Below, in pieces: positions 36,697 to 47,819 of a DNA stretch of 64,000 bases. Origin of the DNA: Didymella arachidicola (Eukaryota; Ascomycota; Dothideomycetes; Pleosporales; Didymellaceae); contig CM050000.1 in the NCBI GenBank assembly GCA_016630955.3, positions 1-64,000 on the forward strand, read 5' to 3'. Both the position numbers and the translations under genes were made by a program. Positions within the stretch are counted from its first letter, which is position 1. Every line of letters begins with the position of its first letter. The notes below the pieces were generated by a model that did not search any database, was not told the DNA's origin, and was given only the letters and a program-made list of their open reading frames with translations.

Positions 36697-39003
36697 TTAT
36701 TCTTTACTGACAGTGAAATTTGGGTTTGTGTAGGCATTCATGTGCTGCCTGATATACTTCGTTGTCTCAAAGCCCGGCGGATCGCATGTAACCAACTTCT
36801 CCTCGTCCTTCTTTTGATACCATCTGACATAGTCAACTCTCATCACCGCAGGGAACTTCATGTGCTCCCAATCAATCCAGGTCCATGAGTTACTTATACC
36901 CAAGTTCAGGATCAGACTCATTGGTTCCTCCGAGACTTGGCGGGCTTGTATGTTGCCGTTGGGCCCGATAGCGCGTCCATCCATCATGAACATCATTTGG
37001 TCGCCAACTTGCCAACTGATGTACGAACCTTTGCCCTCGCCTGGTACGTACTCGAAAGAGTAGCGCTGGTAGGCTTGACCGTCGTACCAATCTGGGTTCA
37101 GGTTGGTGGTTGCAGAGATGGCTTGTTGGTAGGGACCGCCGGTGTAGCCGTTGTACCAACTCTGGCTGTAGTCTGGGAAGGCAGTGTAGTTGTAGTTTGG
37201 GTACCAGTAGACGTCGAAAGGTGCGACTTGGAAGGACTGTGTGGCGATTGGCATGTTGTGCGGAGGATAGGTTGCACCGACTTCGATGATGTCGATTTCT
37301 GGCGCACCGCGGCCTGTGCCAGGAGTAGGGTGGTCCTCACCTTTGCAGGTGCAGGAGTTGAGGCGTTGCCCCGGGAGATTGGATAGCCCATCAGACGACG
37401 ACTGGTTGGGTGTGATGCCAACATCGCAAGCCTGGTAGGTGTACGGCCACATGCCGTCCGTGGTCGCAAGATAGCCCGGCCTTCCTAGGTTGCCCATTGT
37501 CCATGCACCAGGCCACATGCCAGGCACACCAGCTGGTCCAGGCAAAGAGACGGATACTTCGAAGATGCCACCCTTGAAGCAGAGATGGTTCCAGCTGTTG
37601 AGCATACCGGACCGGAAATTAAGACCGTGGTTCGGAAATTGGTCCAGTCGGAGCTCCAATGTACCGTCCCAGGTAGTCACTGCGTCCGGATCGTACCACT
37701 CCAGATCCTTCGTAGCACCATACCAGATGTCAGGAGCAAAGAAATAGGGGTCATCACCCTCGTAGAACGTGCGGTTGTTTTCGTTAAACTCATCACTAAA
37801 CACCAGCTCGTATTCGTCTCCAAACTGACCCTTCTTCGTCATGGCGCTCTGGGGTGTGTCGCGGTCGATCAAGCCGTGTCGCATGTTCTGGAGCAACGGG
37901 TATGCCCTATTGTTGACGGTTGCCCATGGCTCTGGTTTCGGGTAGTGTGACATCTGGTCAATCGGTGTCGAATACATCGAGTTGTAATTTATGAGCCCTA
38001 ATGCTGACAAAACAGGGAGACCAAAGAACACCATAGCAAGTCCAATGATCATCATGAATAAGCCTATTGTGGAAGCTATGTTCTCTCTTGAGAAGTGAAC
38101 CTTGAACGGCGTCTTGAATTTGATGTCATCGTCAGGTTGCGGCATGTGCATGTCGTCGTCTGACTCGGGTTCGTCGCCTATCAGCGGCCATGTCGCTGCA
38201 CCCTTTTCATCATATGGGGCTGCAAGTCGGTCGTCGATAAGCGAAGCGTTCTTCTCTGAGTCGTACATAATGTTGATCTTAGTCGTAGATGCTGTTGGGG
38301 TGGGGTTAGGAGTAAGAAACGGGTTCAGAGGGTAAACTGTAGCCATTGGTGTGGTCATTCCTGATGTCGGCGCCGATTCTGATACAAGCTTCTCCGAGGA
38401 TGCGCTTCTTGCGCCAGCAAAGTAGGGGTTGAAGTACCGTGTGTAGTCGCTGCCCAGATCCTGCATCGTTAGCGGACTGCCAGGCGAGCGGCCATTGAGC
38501 GCCGCAAGATCCTGCGAGCTCTTGTGCCGCATACTCAGTGGCTGTCGATTCGAAGGCCTGGGGTGTGGCTGCCGTTGCGGAGGTACGTCCAGCCCATCTG
38601 CAGGTTGCACTGAAGATGTGGCTACATCTTTGTTCGAGCTTGACACCTTTGGCTCTTTCGATTCGATCGTTCCTTCGCTATTGGTTGACGATCTCGCAAG
38701 TTTTAATGAATGTGGTGATGACTGTGAGCGCGAGCTCGGTCGTTGTTGCGGGTCGGACAATGACCGTGAGGCTGTCGACCCAGAAGACGAACGCGTGGCG
38801 TGGTTGGGCACAGTCGCGTGCATTGGGACAGGGTCTGTAGACTGAGGATTTGTTGCTTCTGTGTTCAAGGGACGCAACGATGATGCAACTCTTCCAGCAT
38901 TCAGAATGGTGCTTGATCGCCCTGCCTGTTCGATATCCCCTGCTTCTCGTGCCAGCGACCCTCGGGACGAGGGGCGCGACACTGCCTTTTGTGGTAGGAT
39001 CAT
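36697..39003 (-). CDS. KRE6/SKN1-type GH16 beta-1,6-glucan synthesis protein
   Basis: 768 residues from ATG 39,003 (MILPQKAVSRPSS); the frame is open upstream but without ATG. A long Ser/Pro-rich cytosolic N-terminus (about 1-300) precedes one transmembrane helix (TIGLFMMIIGLAMVFFGLPV, roughly 310-335), making a type II membrane protein. The lumenal GH16-like domain has FSDEFNENNRTF and the active-site block Glu569-Ile-Asp571-Ile-Ile-Glu574 within GRGAPEIDIIEVG. SKN1/KRE6 proteins of the secretory pathway are needed for beta-1,6-glucan in the wall. A four-codon upstream ORF (Met-Lys-Glu-Trp-stop) ends 3 nt before the start codon. A 5' UTR intron cannot be excluded. Confidence 0.93.
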   Translation of the reverse strand: MILPQKAVSRPSSRGSLAREAGDIEQAGRSSTILNAGRVASSLRPLNTEATNPQSTDPVPMHATVPNHATRSSSGSTASRSLSDPQQRPSSRSQSSPHSLKLARSSTNSEGTIESKEPKVSSSNKDVATSSVQPADGLDVPPQRQPHPRPSNRQPLSMRHKSSQDLAALNGRSPGSPLTMQDLGSDYTRYFNPYFAGARSASSEKLVSESAPTSGMTTPMATVYPLNPFLTPNPTPTASTTKINIMYDSEKNASLIDDRLAAPYDEKGAATWPLIGDEPESDDDMHMPQPDDDIKFKTPFKVHFSRENIASTIGLFMMIIGLAMVFFGLPVLSALGLINYNSMYSTPIDQMSHYPKPEPWATVNNRAYPLLQNMRHGLIDRDTPQSAMTKKGQFGDEYELVFSDEFNENNRTFYEGDDPYFFAPDIWYGATKDLEWYDPDAVTTWDGTLELRLDQFPNHGLNFRSGMLNSWNHLCFKGGIFEVSVSLPGPAGVPGMWPGAWTMGNLGRPGYLATTDGMWPYTYQACDVGITPNQSSSDGLSNLPGQRLNSCTCKGEDHPTPGTGRGAPEIDIIEVGATYPPHNMPIATQSFQVAPFDVYWYPNYNYTAFPDYSQSWYNGYTGGPYQQAISATTNLNPDWYDGQAYQRYSFEYVPGEGKGSYISWQVGDQMMFMMDGRAIGPNGNIQARQVSEEPMSLILNLGISNSWTWIDWEHMKFPAVMRVDYVRWYQKKDEEKLVTCDPPGFETTKYIRQHMNAYTNPNFTVSKE

Positions 39004-40196
39004 TGTTACCACTCTTTCATTCCTGAGCTTTGGCCCTTTCCTTCCCCACAACAGCCCTGAACTTCCACACCCTGCGAAATATGATAGTCGTAATATTAGT
39101 CAGGTAGCCTCTGCGCAGGTAAGTCGGCGTGACGGCAGCGGCGGAGCAAAATGCGGTGTCAAGAGCCGTTCTACAGAGGCGCTGGTTGTCTGAAAGCTTG
39201 ATCAGTGTGTGACTGGGGTACCACACACAGTTACACCAGAACGGAGCGATTGTCGTGTGTTTCTGCCGGCGCGCAGGTGTGACTGATTGAGCGAGCGAAG
39301 GGGGAATTATTCCATTAAATTTCGGGGTAGCGAGCGAGGTGAAGGTCGGAACAAGGCAGCGAGCAGCGCGGTTTTGTTGGGTTCATGGTCCAAGGAGGAC
39401 AAGAGTATCTCGTGTTGATAGTGAACCCGAGTGACGGGTCAACGTGCCTAGGCCAGCCAATCAGCATCCATTTCGCTTTGATGAGAAGGTACCCTGAACT
39501 GCATCAGGCGTAGGTGAAATGGATCCATGCTCGGGTAGCTTAACACAGCACGAGCTTACTGAAAGCATCGCCAGTCCGAGATTACTGTGCCGAGCATCTT
39601 AAAACGTTTGTGAACACGCGGGCGGTCTTGCAATGTGAAAACCGTTGTTGCCGCATCCTAAATTCGATGGTGACATGGTGGGCGTCGAGCGACAGCAACG
39701 CCGCCCCTGTAGCTCACTGCTTTTCTTGTTTCGAATTGCAGGTCCAACGCAGAAGCGCCCCGTCTGGAGACGACCCGCCAATCTACGATTGATCGAAACA
39801 CCTGCCCAGCCTGTCAAGCTGCAAGCGCACAGACTCCCGTAATATCGAAAAAAAAAACGTCAATGCTCGTTTCCTTTTGCGACAAGTCAGGATGCTGCAG
39901 ACAGGGCGAATGTTGAGCTGCGCGCAGATGCCGATCAGATAACGAGTCTTTTCACACAGCAACCTCTTGATCTGTGCAGAGGGTTGAGAAAGCACACGTC
40001 GTCCCCGGCCAACCTGGCCAACTCGCCAATCTGTTGTTACGGTCAACGGCCGAACGGTACTGTAGTCTCGAAATAGAACTCGACCCTGCAAATGCACATC
40101 GCTTGTGTCGGCGATGCGCTATTATGGTCGGGCGCGGCTGCAGGCACCGCTCGTTGACAGCCTTAAACACCCCATGCCGATGAACTCTGGCTAGCG
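39004..40196. other. Intergenic region upstream of the KRE6-type gene
   Basis: 1.2 kb with no supported gene. It should hold the KRE6-type promoter at its left and the 3' end of the thiamine pyrophosphokinase transcript at its right. Confidence 0.55.
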
Positions 40197-41037
40197 TTAC
40201 GATAGGCAGTCCAGCCGCACGCGTTCGATGGTGAAGAGTATCGGTCTGTCCGTCTCGACTTCAACTGTGTCGGCTTTGACATGGTTGCTCGTGCTGACTT
40301 GGCCGCCTATCTCCGTGAACCAGTCCTTGACATCCCATTCTAAGCCGGCCGTGCTAATTGTCGCTGGGCCATAAACCGGCACAAGACCCAGATTCTCCGT
40401 GAAGAGATCGCTTGACATTAGGTTGCGAACAATAGTTCGTCTACTCCTGAAGATGACAGAGAGGCTTGACTCGGAAAACAACCACAAACGTAGATTCGGA
40501 TGCTTTGTTTCCTCTCGAGTCATCTCGTGCAAAAGCCCAAGGCCTTGGTCCACTCGTCCTGCCAGAGTCCCTAGGATCAGCACGTCTTTCCGTGACCTTG
40601 CGTTGTCTCGTGCCGAGATCTTTGACATCGTCTTCCCAAAGTCTGTGCTGTACTGGTCACCGTCTCGTAGTACTTCAACACCGTGTGACTCGTAGTACGC
40701 ACGTACATCGTCGCGCAAGGAGTCGAGATCACCGTGAATGATACTAGGAAGCTGCTCACGTCAACCTCGTGTTATCTTAAGCACGTGTGAACTGATAACT
40801 CACATAGCGAGCTTTCTGCTTTGCCAGGTCACCCTGGAACATGTCATGCAATCGATTTGCGCCGCCGTCAGCGCAAATGCGATAATCGGTATGTTTCCAT
40901 AGCCGTGAGAACGTAGCAAAGTCGGTGATAGGCTGGTTCAGGATCAACAGATCGGGAGGATTGGCCGACTTTTCGGGATGATCGCCCGCAGCCAAAAAGA
41001 TAGTTGGGTCCAGGTCAGAGACAGCAGGTACAGCCAT
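40197..41037 (-). CDS. THI80: Thiamine pyrophosphokinase
   Basis: 262 residues from exons 40,804-41,037 and 40,197-40,751 (52-nt intron, phase 0). It transfers pyrophosphate from ATP to thiamine to form thiamine diphosphate, a cytosolic step. Family motifs in order: DYRICADGGANRLHD (substrate/ATP site), LPSIIHGDLDSLR at the exon junction, STDFGKTMSK, ILGTLAGRVDQGLGLLHEM and, in the C-terminal beta domain, VPVYGPATISTAGLEWDVKD. The length fits fungal THI80 proteins slightly below the 300-residue range. The start MAVPAVSDLD is the first ATG of the frame. Confidence 0.94.
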
Positions 41038-42849
41038 GTTTTCAAAGCAAACAAAATACCGTCTATGGATGTCACAACTCAAGAACGAGGCAAAAGAGGG
41101 AACCGACTGATGACGCAGGCGCGGTGGGATGGATGGAAGGCGCGGACCCTGAACCAATTAGGCGAGACGCGCTAGACAACCCGATGCACGCGATCAGCTC
41201 CATCACGTCTCTCACTACACCTATTTGTCCGCATTGTCGATACCTAGTCTGCCGATGCTTCTGAGACGTTTTGCCGGTCTCTAGATCGCCTTGTCCCTGC
41301 TGTTGCAACACGAACATAGGGCAGAAGCTTCTCACTTCTGTCAGGAAATCTGGCCAATGCGGTCACCGAAGAGTAACCCCGAGTCCCGTTCGACACCTGT
41401 GAAGTGGCTGCCGGGCAGTACGTTCTCTCAGGACTCAGGAGCCTCTCCACAGTGCTGTTCATTGTCCGGATTAACCAAAATTAGCGTCGTTTCATGAAGA
41501 AATCTCCTATGCCCGCGACCTTAGATGCAGGCGGGTGAATCAGCTTCTATGGCTTCACTACTACAACGCAAATCGCGAAGCTGTTGTTGCGAAAAGATAC
41601 CATCTGGAAATATCATGAGCCAATCTCATTGACGGTTTGTTCGAAATCACTGCGTCCTCGCGCACCAGGCTCCTGTTCCTCTACTTCGCCCATGGCGTGC
41701 ATAATCTCGCCGAGAAGATCTTGACGGACGTCCGCGTTTCAGATCAGATCAGTGTGAATGCGCTTTTGTACTCAGCGCAGTGTAGTGCATTAGTACGGTC
41801 GCGATGTTTCTCAATCAGCTTCAATGATGGTACGTGACTCCTGGCCTGACATGACTTCCCGCCTGCATAGCACCCAAGCCTCTGGTTTGAGACTCATACC
41901 CGGGCAGGCCCCACCACTCTGCAAGACCACGATAGCTCGAACTCACTGGGCGACTATACAACAATACTACTCAGAGCGCTCGAGCCTCATCCCATATGGA
42001 CTTCGACTAAGATAGATGATGGGAGGCTCTCGGTTGTAGGGGTATTACCGCCGCCACTTTCAGAAACAGGACGAGTGGGGTCGTCACCAATACACGAATT
42101 TGTTCTCGAACGTCAACTCGACACCATAGAGTGCAACAGAGTGTTGCTTGTACCTCCACTTGACTGCTCCTCCTATACCAAGCTGCCTTCAAGGCTGTTG
42201 AAATTTCGGAGAGGTTTTCGGCATCAGGCCAGCAGCACGTGCTCGCTACGGACATGTACATCTGATCCATGTAAACGATCGCGCACTGGCAGGTATGAGC
42301 CCCAATACCATGCACGAAGTCCGACTGCTCGCTGAAAACAAGCTTCGCACATAACCGATGCTTGCATAGTACCTGTAAGCACGCAGGACGCACCCCTGCC
42401 GATCCGACTGTCGAAACATGCACAGCTGCCTCGAAGTGCATCAACCATGGCGAGCTAGGTCCGGGTTCTGTACTCGTCAGGCGCACTTGAACTTTTTGGA
42501 GCTAAGTTACAGATTGGCTCAATGTTGCCACAGAGGTCGCTTACTTGGTTTGCTTACTGAACAGGCTATGCAAACTTGTCACCAATGGGGTCTGGCATGG
42601 TGTCGGCAGCTGTACCGGTCGGCCATCTTTTCAACCACATACCATCATGCCAAGCCCGACCACAATTCTAAAGCGCAATGTATATCAAACTTGAAGCCCG
42701 GATTTTCAGAATGACCTGTATGCTCTACGGCTCGAGTATACGCTCATTCACTACACAGCACGTCGGCAATTGGTACGCAGGGGCTGGCTTCCTGAACTTT
42801 CGCTCATTCTAGCCATACACTCGCTGCTATTGTCAATCATACTCCAAAC
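41038..42849. other. Intergenic region
   Basis: 1.8 kb between divergent genes. Short ORFs occur on both strands, but none shows a domain, signal peptide or intron pattern that would support it. Confidence 0.55.
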
Positions 42850-43990
42850 ATGAATCACGTAAACAAGGCCAAGCCAGTACCTTCGACCAACACGCCAGAT
42901 CCATCAGTAATAGCGCCGCCTCTCAACCCATATGCAAGGGATCCATCGAGACGCGCGATCGCATGCGTCACTTGTGCTAAAGCAAAGACGCGATGTGACA
43001 AAGCTGTGAGTACACAAGATGCGCCCGGCAAGTATCGCACTAACTCCTGCACAGCTCCCATCATGCTCCCGCTGCATAACAAAGGGCATTAAATGTGACC
43101 CGCGTTCTACACGACGCACAACAGATAACAACTATCGCTGTCTTCCAACCAAGAGGACTTTCGTGACCCCAAAACGCTTCCCCACACCCGGCGTCCTGTC
43201 TTCTTCGAACACCTTATCTTCGCCACGCAGTATGCCCTCATCAAGACCGCGCAGCATCATGCGCGCGCCATCGCACATCGACTTCCGCACCGCAGTCAAG
43301 ATGAGCCAGCAATCAGCCATCATGTCCGATGTACCCAAACTCACGCCTCTGCCAACGTATCAAGATCAGATCGTCGATGAATGCTATTCATACACACCCA
43401 CTCCAGAGCCCGAGCTAAGGTACACGCCTGAGATCGAGCAGGATGGCTTTCCGTTTTCGAGGGGCGCAACGCCGCAGACACCTCCTGGACCACTCGGAGA
43501 TGACGATTCCTTACCCATGATTGGCGATATGGGCTATCTTGATTGTCAGGTTTGGGCTGGGGATGGGTTTGTACCTGTTGGGCTTGGGTTTGGTGATATG
43601 GACATGGCTATGCCGGAAGACAGCTGGATGACACCTGAATCCAGCGACATGGCAAACAGCAACTACTTCACCCGGCACATGGTCTTTTCATCTATGGATC
43701 ACCCGCAGCATGATTTCAATACTTCACTGATAATGCCAACGGATTGGTCTGACATTCAAGTTGCTCTACAGGATGAGACAATAACCGAGGAGAAGGCGCT
43801 CGATGGTGGACTCGACTCTGGCATTGTGATGCAAGGCGAGTGGGCTCACTCGATGCCGGCACGTCAGGACATGTTTCTCGAACTGGCAAACCTGATCACG
43901 TCAGCGCCGTACGTTCCGAAGATGCATGCTATACCGAGCAATGCACCAGTTTGGGAGGACGTGTTCATGCCCAGCTCCATACCTTACTAG
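42850..43990 (+). CDS. Zn2Cys6 fungal transcription factor
   Basis: 363 residues from exons 42,850-43,005 and 43,055-43,990, with a 49-nt intron inside the zinc cluster, a common position in this family. The cluster is Cys39-x2-Cys42-x6-Cys49-x6-Cys56-x2-Cys59-x6-Cys66 (ACVTCAKAKTRCDKA then LPSCSRCITKGIKC). After a short basic linker the rest is acidic and Pro/Ser/Met-rich with no middle homology domain visible, so it may be a small activator. It is short for the GAL4 class. It would act in the nucleus; target genes cannot be read from the sequence. Confidence 0.92.
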
Positions 43991-44078
43991 AGTCAGATCA
44001 ATTCGCCTCAGTACATTCTACGTATTCTATCCCTCATTATCGCATCATGCACTCACACTGGTCACGACAAGTCTGAAG

Positions 44079-44912
44079 CTACTCGTCTAACCAGAACAGC
44101 AACGTCTGTCTGTATTTATAGCGCACGCCCCAAACAAGGACGACAGGGAGAGCACAGATCGCCGTCCCGATCAACACACCCTGCCAAGGAGCTGCCCACT
44201 TCGAAACCCCCGCGATGGAGGTCGTGAAACCAAGAAGAGAGCCGAAGATGCCTGCTATAGCTTCATGCGAGACAAGACCATGGAAAATACATGAAACTCT
44301 TATCTTAGATTCCAAATACCCCAGCCCCAAAAAAAGGCAACCCGCCAAGACCCATCCTTGGTAATCAAAGTCCTCTCTCAGATGATGACTTGCAATGTCT
44401 TCGAGGGAGCGTTTCCACATTGCGAGTCGCGGGGGCGACGACAGTCCAGTCTTGACGGCGGTCTGGCATTGGCTGAGGGCCAGACCTTCGAGTGTGCTCT
44501 GCAGCAACGTTCAGTGAACAATATAACAGGTCAAGGTCGGGTAGCATACCATTTGCTCGGTGCAGTGCTCCAAGAAGTCCTTCTCGCTCGTCCATGCCTG
44601 GTAGCGCAGACTTAGCCAAGCAGGCACTCCGAAAACGATGCCGATCACACACGTGATGACCAGTGTCCATGTTTTGGAGGACTTGAACGTCTTCCAAAGC
44701 CAGGAGGCAGTTTTGATCAGTACGGCAGTATCTTGGGGTGTGTCCGGTTTAGTAAGCGTGGACGAGAGATTCTGAGTAAGGGTTGATGCTGGCGGTGACA
44801 GCATTACGCGACCGGACGTCGCAGTGGATAGCGAAGCAGCAGGCTCTTGGGTAGGAGCAGCTCTTGGCGTATCAACTTGTTGCGTGCGGTGGGTCTCAGT
44901 AGTACTTGCCAT
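44079..44912 (-). CDS. Four-helix membrane protein of unknown function
   Basis: 260 residues from exons 44,550-44,912 and 44,079-44,498 (51-nt intron, phase 0), starting MASTTETHRT. A Ser/Thr/Pro-rich N-terminus of about 80 residues is followed by four hydrophobic helices: WTLVITCVIGIVFGVPAWLS, YQGWVLAGCLFLGLGYLE, EAIAGIFGSLLGFTTSIAG and GVLIGTAICALPVVLVWGV. No family is recognised. The convergent transcription factor gene ends 88 bp away. Confidence 0.8.
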
Positions 44913-45702
44913 AGCGGAGGGATTAGAGTTTGGAATGAATTTTACGTTTGCTCGGGAAGACAAGCTAATGAATATTGCCAACGATGTCGGCTGTGTTGAT
45001 CAGACAATTCGATGATCTGCACCGCCGCGATGTCGTCGCCACACCTACAACTGTGTGTGGCTGTGTTCGAAGCTGTTGCGTATCCTCATTGGGAGTTTTG
45101 AGAACACGTAGAGTATAGCCACATCGACTGCGGCAACGCTGCGCCTTGTGACTCCTGCTGCCTACGCGTCTTTGGCGCCTCGAAAGCTGACTTTAAATCA
45201 GCCTTATAAAATTATCATGCGGTATCGAGCGAATGACAGCTGCCATCTTCCGTCCACATGCGGAGTCCATAAGTCAAGCGACCTATATCCTCAAGATGAA
45301 CACCTCAGGGTACACCTCGCACTACATCCTGTTATACACGATCTATATACTAGCAGACGAAACCCCCAGATAGAATATAATATTGGCAAAGCTAGGGGGA
45401 CTGGCTGTGAATACTACTCAACGATGCTTACATCATGATCAATGCTAGAATTTTACAGAGGGGTGTGAGAAGGCAGCAGACTGAGAAGGCCGAGTTTCCG
45501 TATGACAGCCTGGTCGTAGGCCAAGGGGGCACTGCATAGTACTCATAGGCTCTTCGCTATTGGCCTACCACCGAACAGTTGTGGCAAAGGCCAGTGGGTG
45601 GGTTCCCAAGAGATTCCGGTCGTTGCTGAACAGATGCTGTCTGCCTTGTGTGAATAGTCTATTATGCTAAATGCCGCTTATGATGCTATGCTGAACGCTG
45701 TA
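44913..45702. other. Intergenic region
   Basis: 790 bp between two minus-strand genes; no supported gene. Confidence 0.55.
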
Positions 45703-47128
45703 TTACGCATGGCTCCCCTTGCCCTTCCCCTTCTTATCGCACACCTCATGAAAATCCCTATGCTTCCCCGCGCCCTCCCCAATCAACTTCCGAAACTCTT
45801 TAAACCGACAACTCGCACCGGGCCCATCCTGACAGTCCGGAATGGGGCGGGGCGCGGTATTCGCAATGAAGCGGACAAAATCCCCAGGCCCGTCGCCGTT
45901 GACGGCGCCACGCTCGCAGCTCATGAGCTCCATGCCGACGTGGCCGAGGAAGGGGATTAGGTCGGCCATGCGCCAGGCGCGTGTCCACTGCGGGGGTTAG
46001 TGGGGGGGGATGATGATATGGGGGAGGGCTTACGTTGATGTGGTCTGTGGGGAACTCCTCTGTTGCACCGGAGGAGGAGTTGAATAGGCCGAGGGCGGTG
46101 GCGATGAAGGGGGGGACTTCGCGGTGGGTGAAGCCGAGGAAGAAGCGTTGGTGCTGCGGCCAGGCGCCGCCGGGGTGGTGGCGCTTCTGGATGTTGCGGA
46201 AGATTTCGGATTGTGTTTGTAGCCAGGGGAAGCCTAGGTAGGGGGATAGAGGGTTCATGGGACCGACCATGTAGGCGTATTTCAGGTCCCAGGAGTATTC
46301 GTATGCCATCCATTCAGCGTCGGTGAAGACGGCGCAGATTCCAGAGCGCTTGCCGGTGATGGCGCTTTCGTAGCCACAGAGCTGCTGGAAACCGACGACA
46401 TCGAAGGGCGACAGTTCAAAGGGCATGAATGGGCGGAGGCGCTTTGCAACGCTCTTTCCATATAGGTTGATGAACTTATCCTGCTCGTTCGTTCCCGGCG
46501 CTTTCGAAAAGTTCTCGCATGACTTGTGGGGGATGAGAGACTCCATAGAGCCATTGGCATTGGTGGTGACGCGTACGATCTCAATATCCTCAGCTTGAGG
46601 AAAAGCCTTGACAAGGTTTGCTGCAGTATCGTACGTGCGAGACTTCTTGTCTGCAAGAATGCGGGTTGTGTTGGGGACGAGGTCCGGGTAGCGTTCCAGC
46701 AAGTGTTTGCCAACATTGGTAGCGTCGACAGCGCCAGAAGGGGTCAGGTCTTCCAGCTTGTCCTCGAGGACAGGCGACTGCCACTTTGCCATGAAGGCCA
46801 ATGGTCCTGACCAAGGGCCATCTCGGTTCTTCTCGAGCTTCCACAAGAACGGCTTGATGAACTCCTCATACTCGTCATCATTGGAGTAGATGGCGCCGTG
46901 GCGGACGATGTATGACGCAGCGGTGATGTTGCAGCCCGAGGGTGCAGAGTGCTCGAGGCCGAAGCCAACAGCATCAAAGTATGGCGAGATACCTGGAAGG
47001 TGCAGGAGGGCATCGAATTGGTAGCCCTGGGAGTGATCGAGAGGCTGGATCGGTTGCTGTTGTTTAGAGCTGAAGAATGCAGGGAACGCCAGCGCCGGTG
47101 TGGCCAGCAAAAGGGCCGTCGAGAACAT
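45703..47128 (-). CDS. Secreted histidine phosphatase, MINPP/phytase-like
   Basis: 459 residues from exons 46,034-47,128 and 45,703-45,987 (46-nt intron, phase 0). The signal peptide MFSTALLLATPALAFP marks a secreted protein. The catalytic histidine is His77 in YIVRHGAIYSND, but the usual RHGxRxP is RHGAIYS, with no second Arg. The C-terminal acid motif is THREV (His335-Arg-Glu337) rather than the HD of PhyA phytases; MINPP-type enzymes use HAE, so Glu337 may be the proton donor. Several Cys residues and N-glycosylation sequons are visible. It probably removes phosphate from organic phosphate esters outside the cell; phytate as substrate is uncertain. The first ATG of the frame is used as start. 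Confidence 0.88.
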
Positions 47129-47819
47129 AGTAGACGAATGCACGATACCGCAGGACGACGCGATCGTTCAATTGACTTGCCGCGACAAGCTCCAGATAAA
47201 AAGAGTGATGCGATTCCTTTTTCATCTGGGGACTCGGATGACGTCAATGCCCTGTTCCTGGCTGTACCACATCGAGCTAATTCGTGACTCTTGCACCCGT
47301 CATCTAGCGTCTTGTGCTCCACTCGAATCGAATTGTCGCGCGCCCATCGAGAATTGGCATTGAGTTGGCGTTAAGCCAGCAATTGCGCATGTTATCGCAG
47401 AACTGGTCGAGCGTTGACAAGGATCCGCGTGGTTGAACAAATTAGCACAACACGCACTGTCTCTCAAAGCACAAACCCACAAAGATGACTTTCATGGTCC
47501 TCTTGATTCTACACAACCCACACATAACCCCATGCTTTCCCATTTAAAACTTCAAAGCAGGGCTCAAAATGCAATATAAACACAAGATATGCCAACGCCC
47601 CACCAGTCCCAGTCCCAGTCCCTGGTGCCCAGTCCAGTCCAGTCTTTCTTCCGCTTCCGCTTCCCAGAATGAATGCACTCGCCTCTCTCGGCGTGATTAA
47701 TTAATAAGGATAGTTTGGGTGGATGGAGACACGTGCCCGCTCCGGGCTGAACAGAGTCGTGAAGCGTGGAGAGATTTGTGTCTGCGCCGTCGCTTCGTTA
47801 TAATGTACTATTGGCGCGG
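47129..47819. other. Intergenic region
   Basis: 690 bp between the phosphatase gene's 5' end and the chitin synthase 3' end; no supported gene. It should include the phosphatase promoter. Confidence 0.55.
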
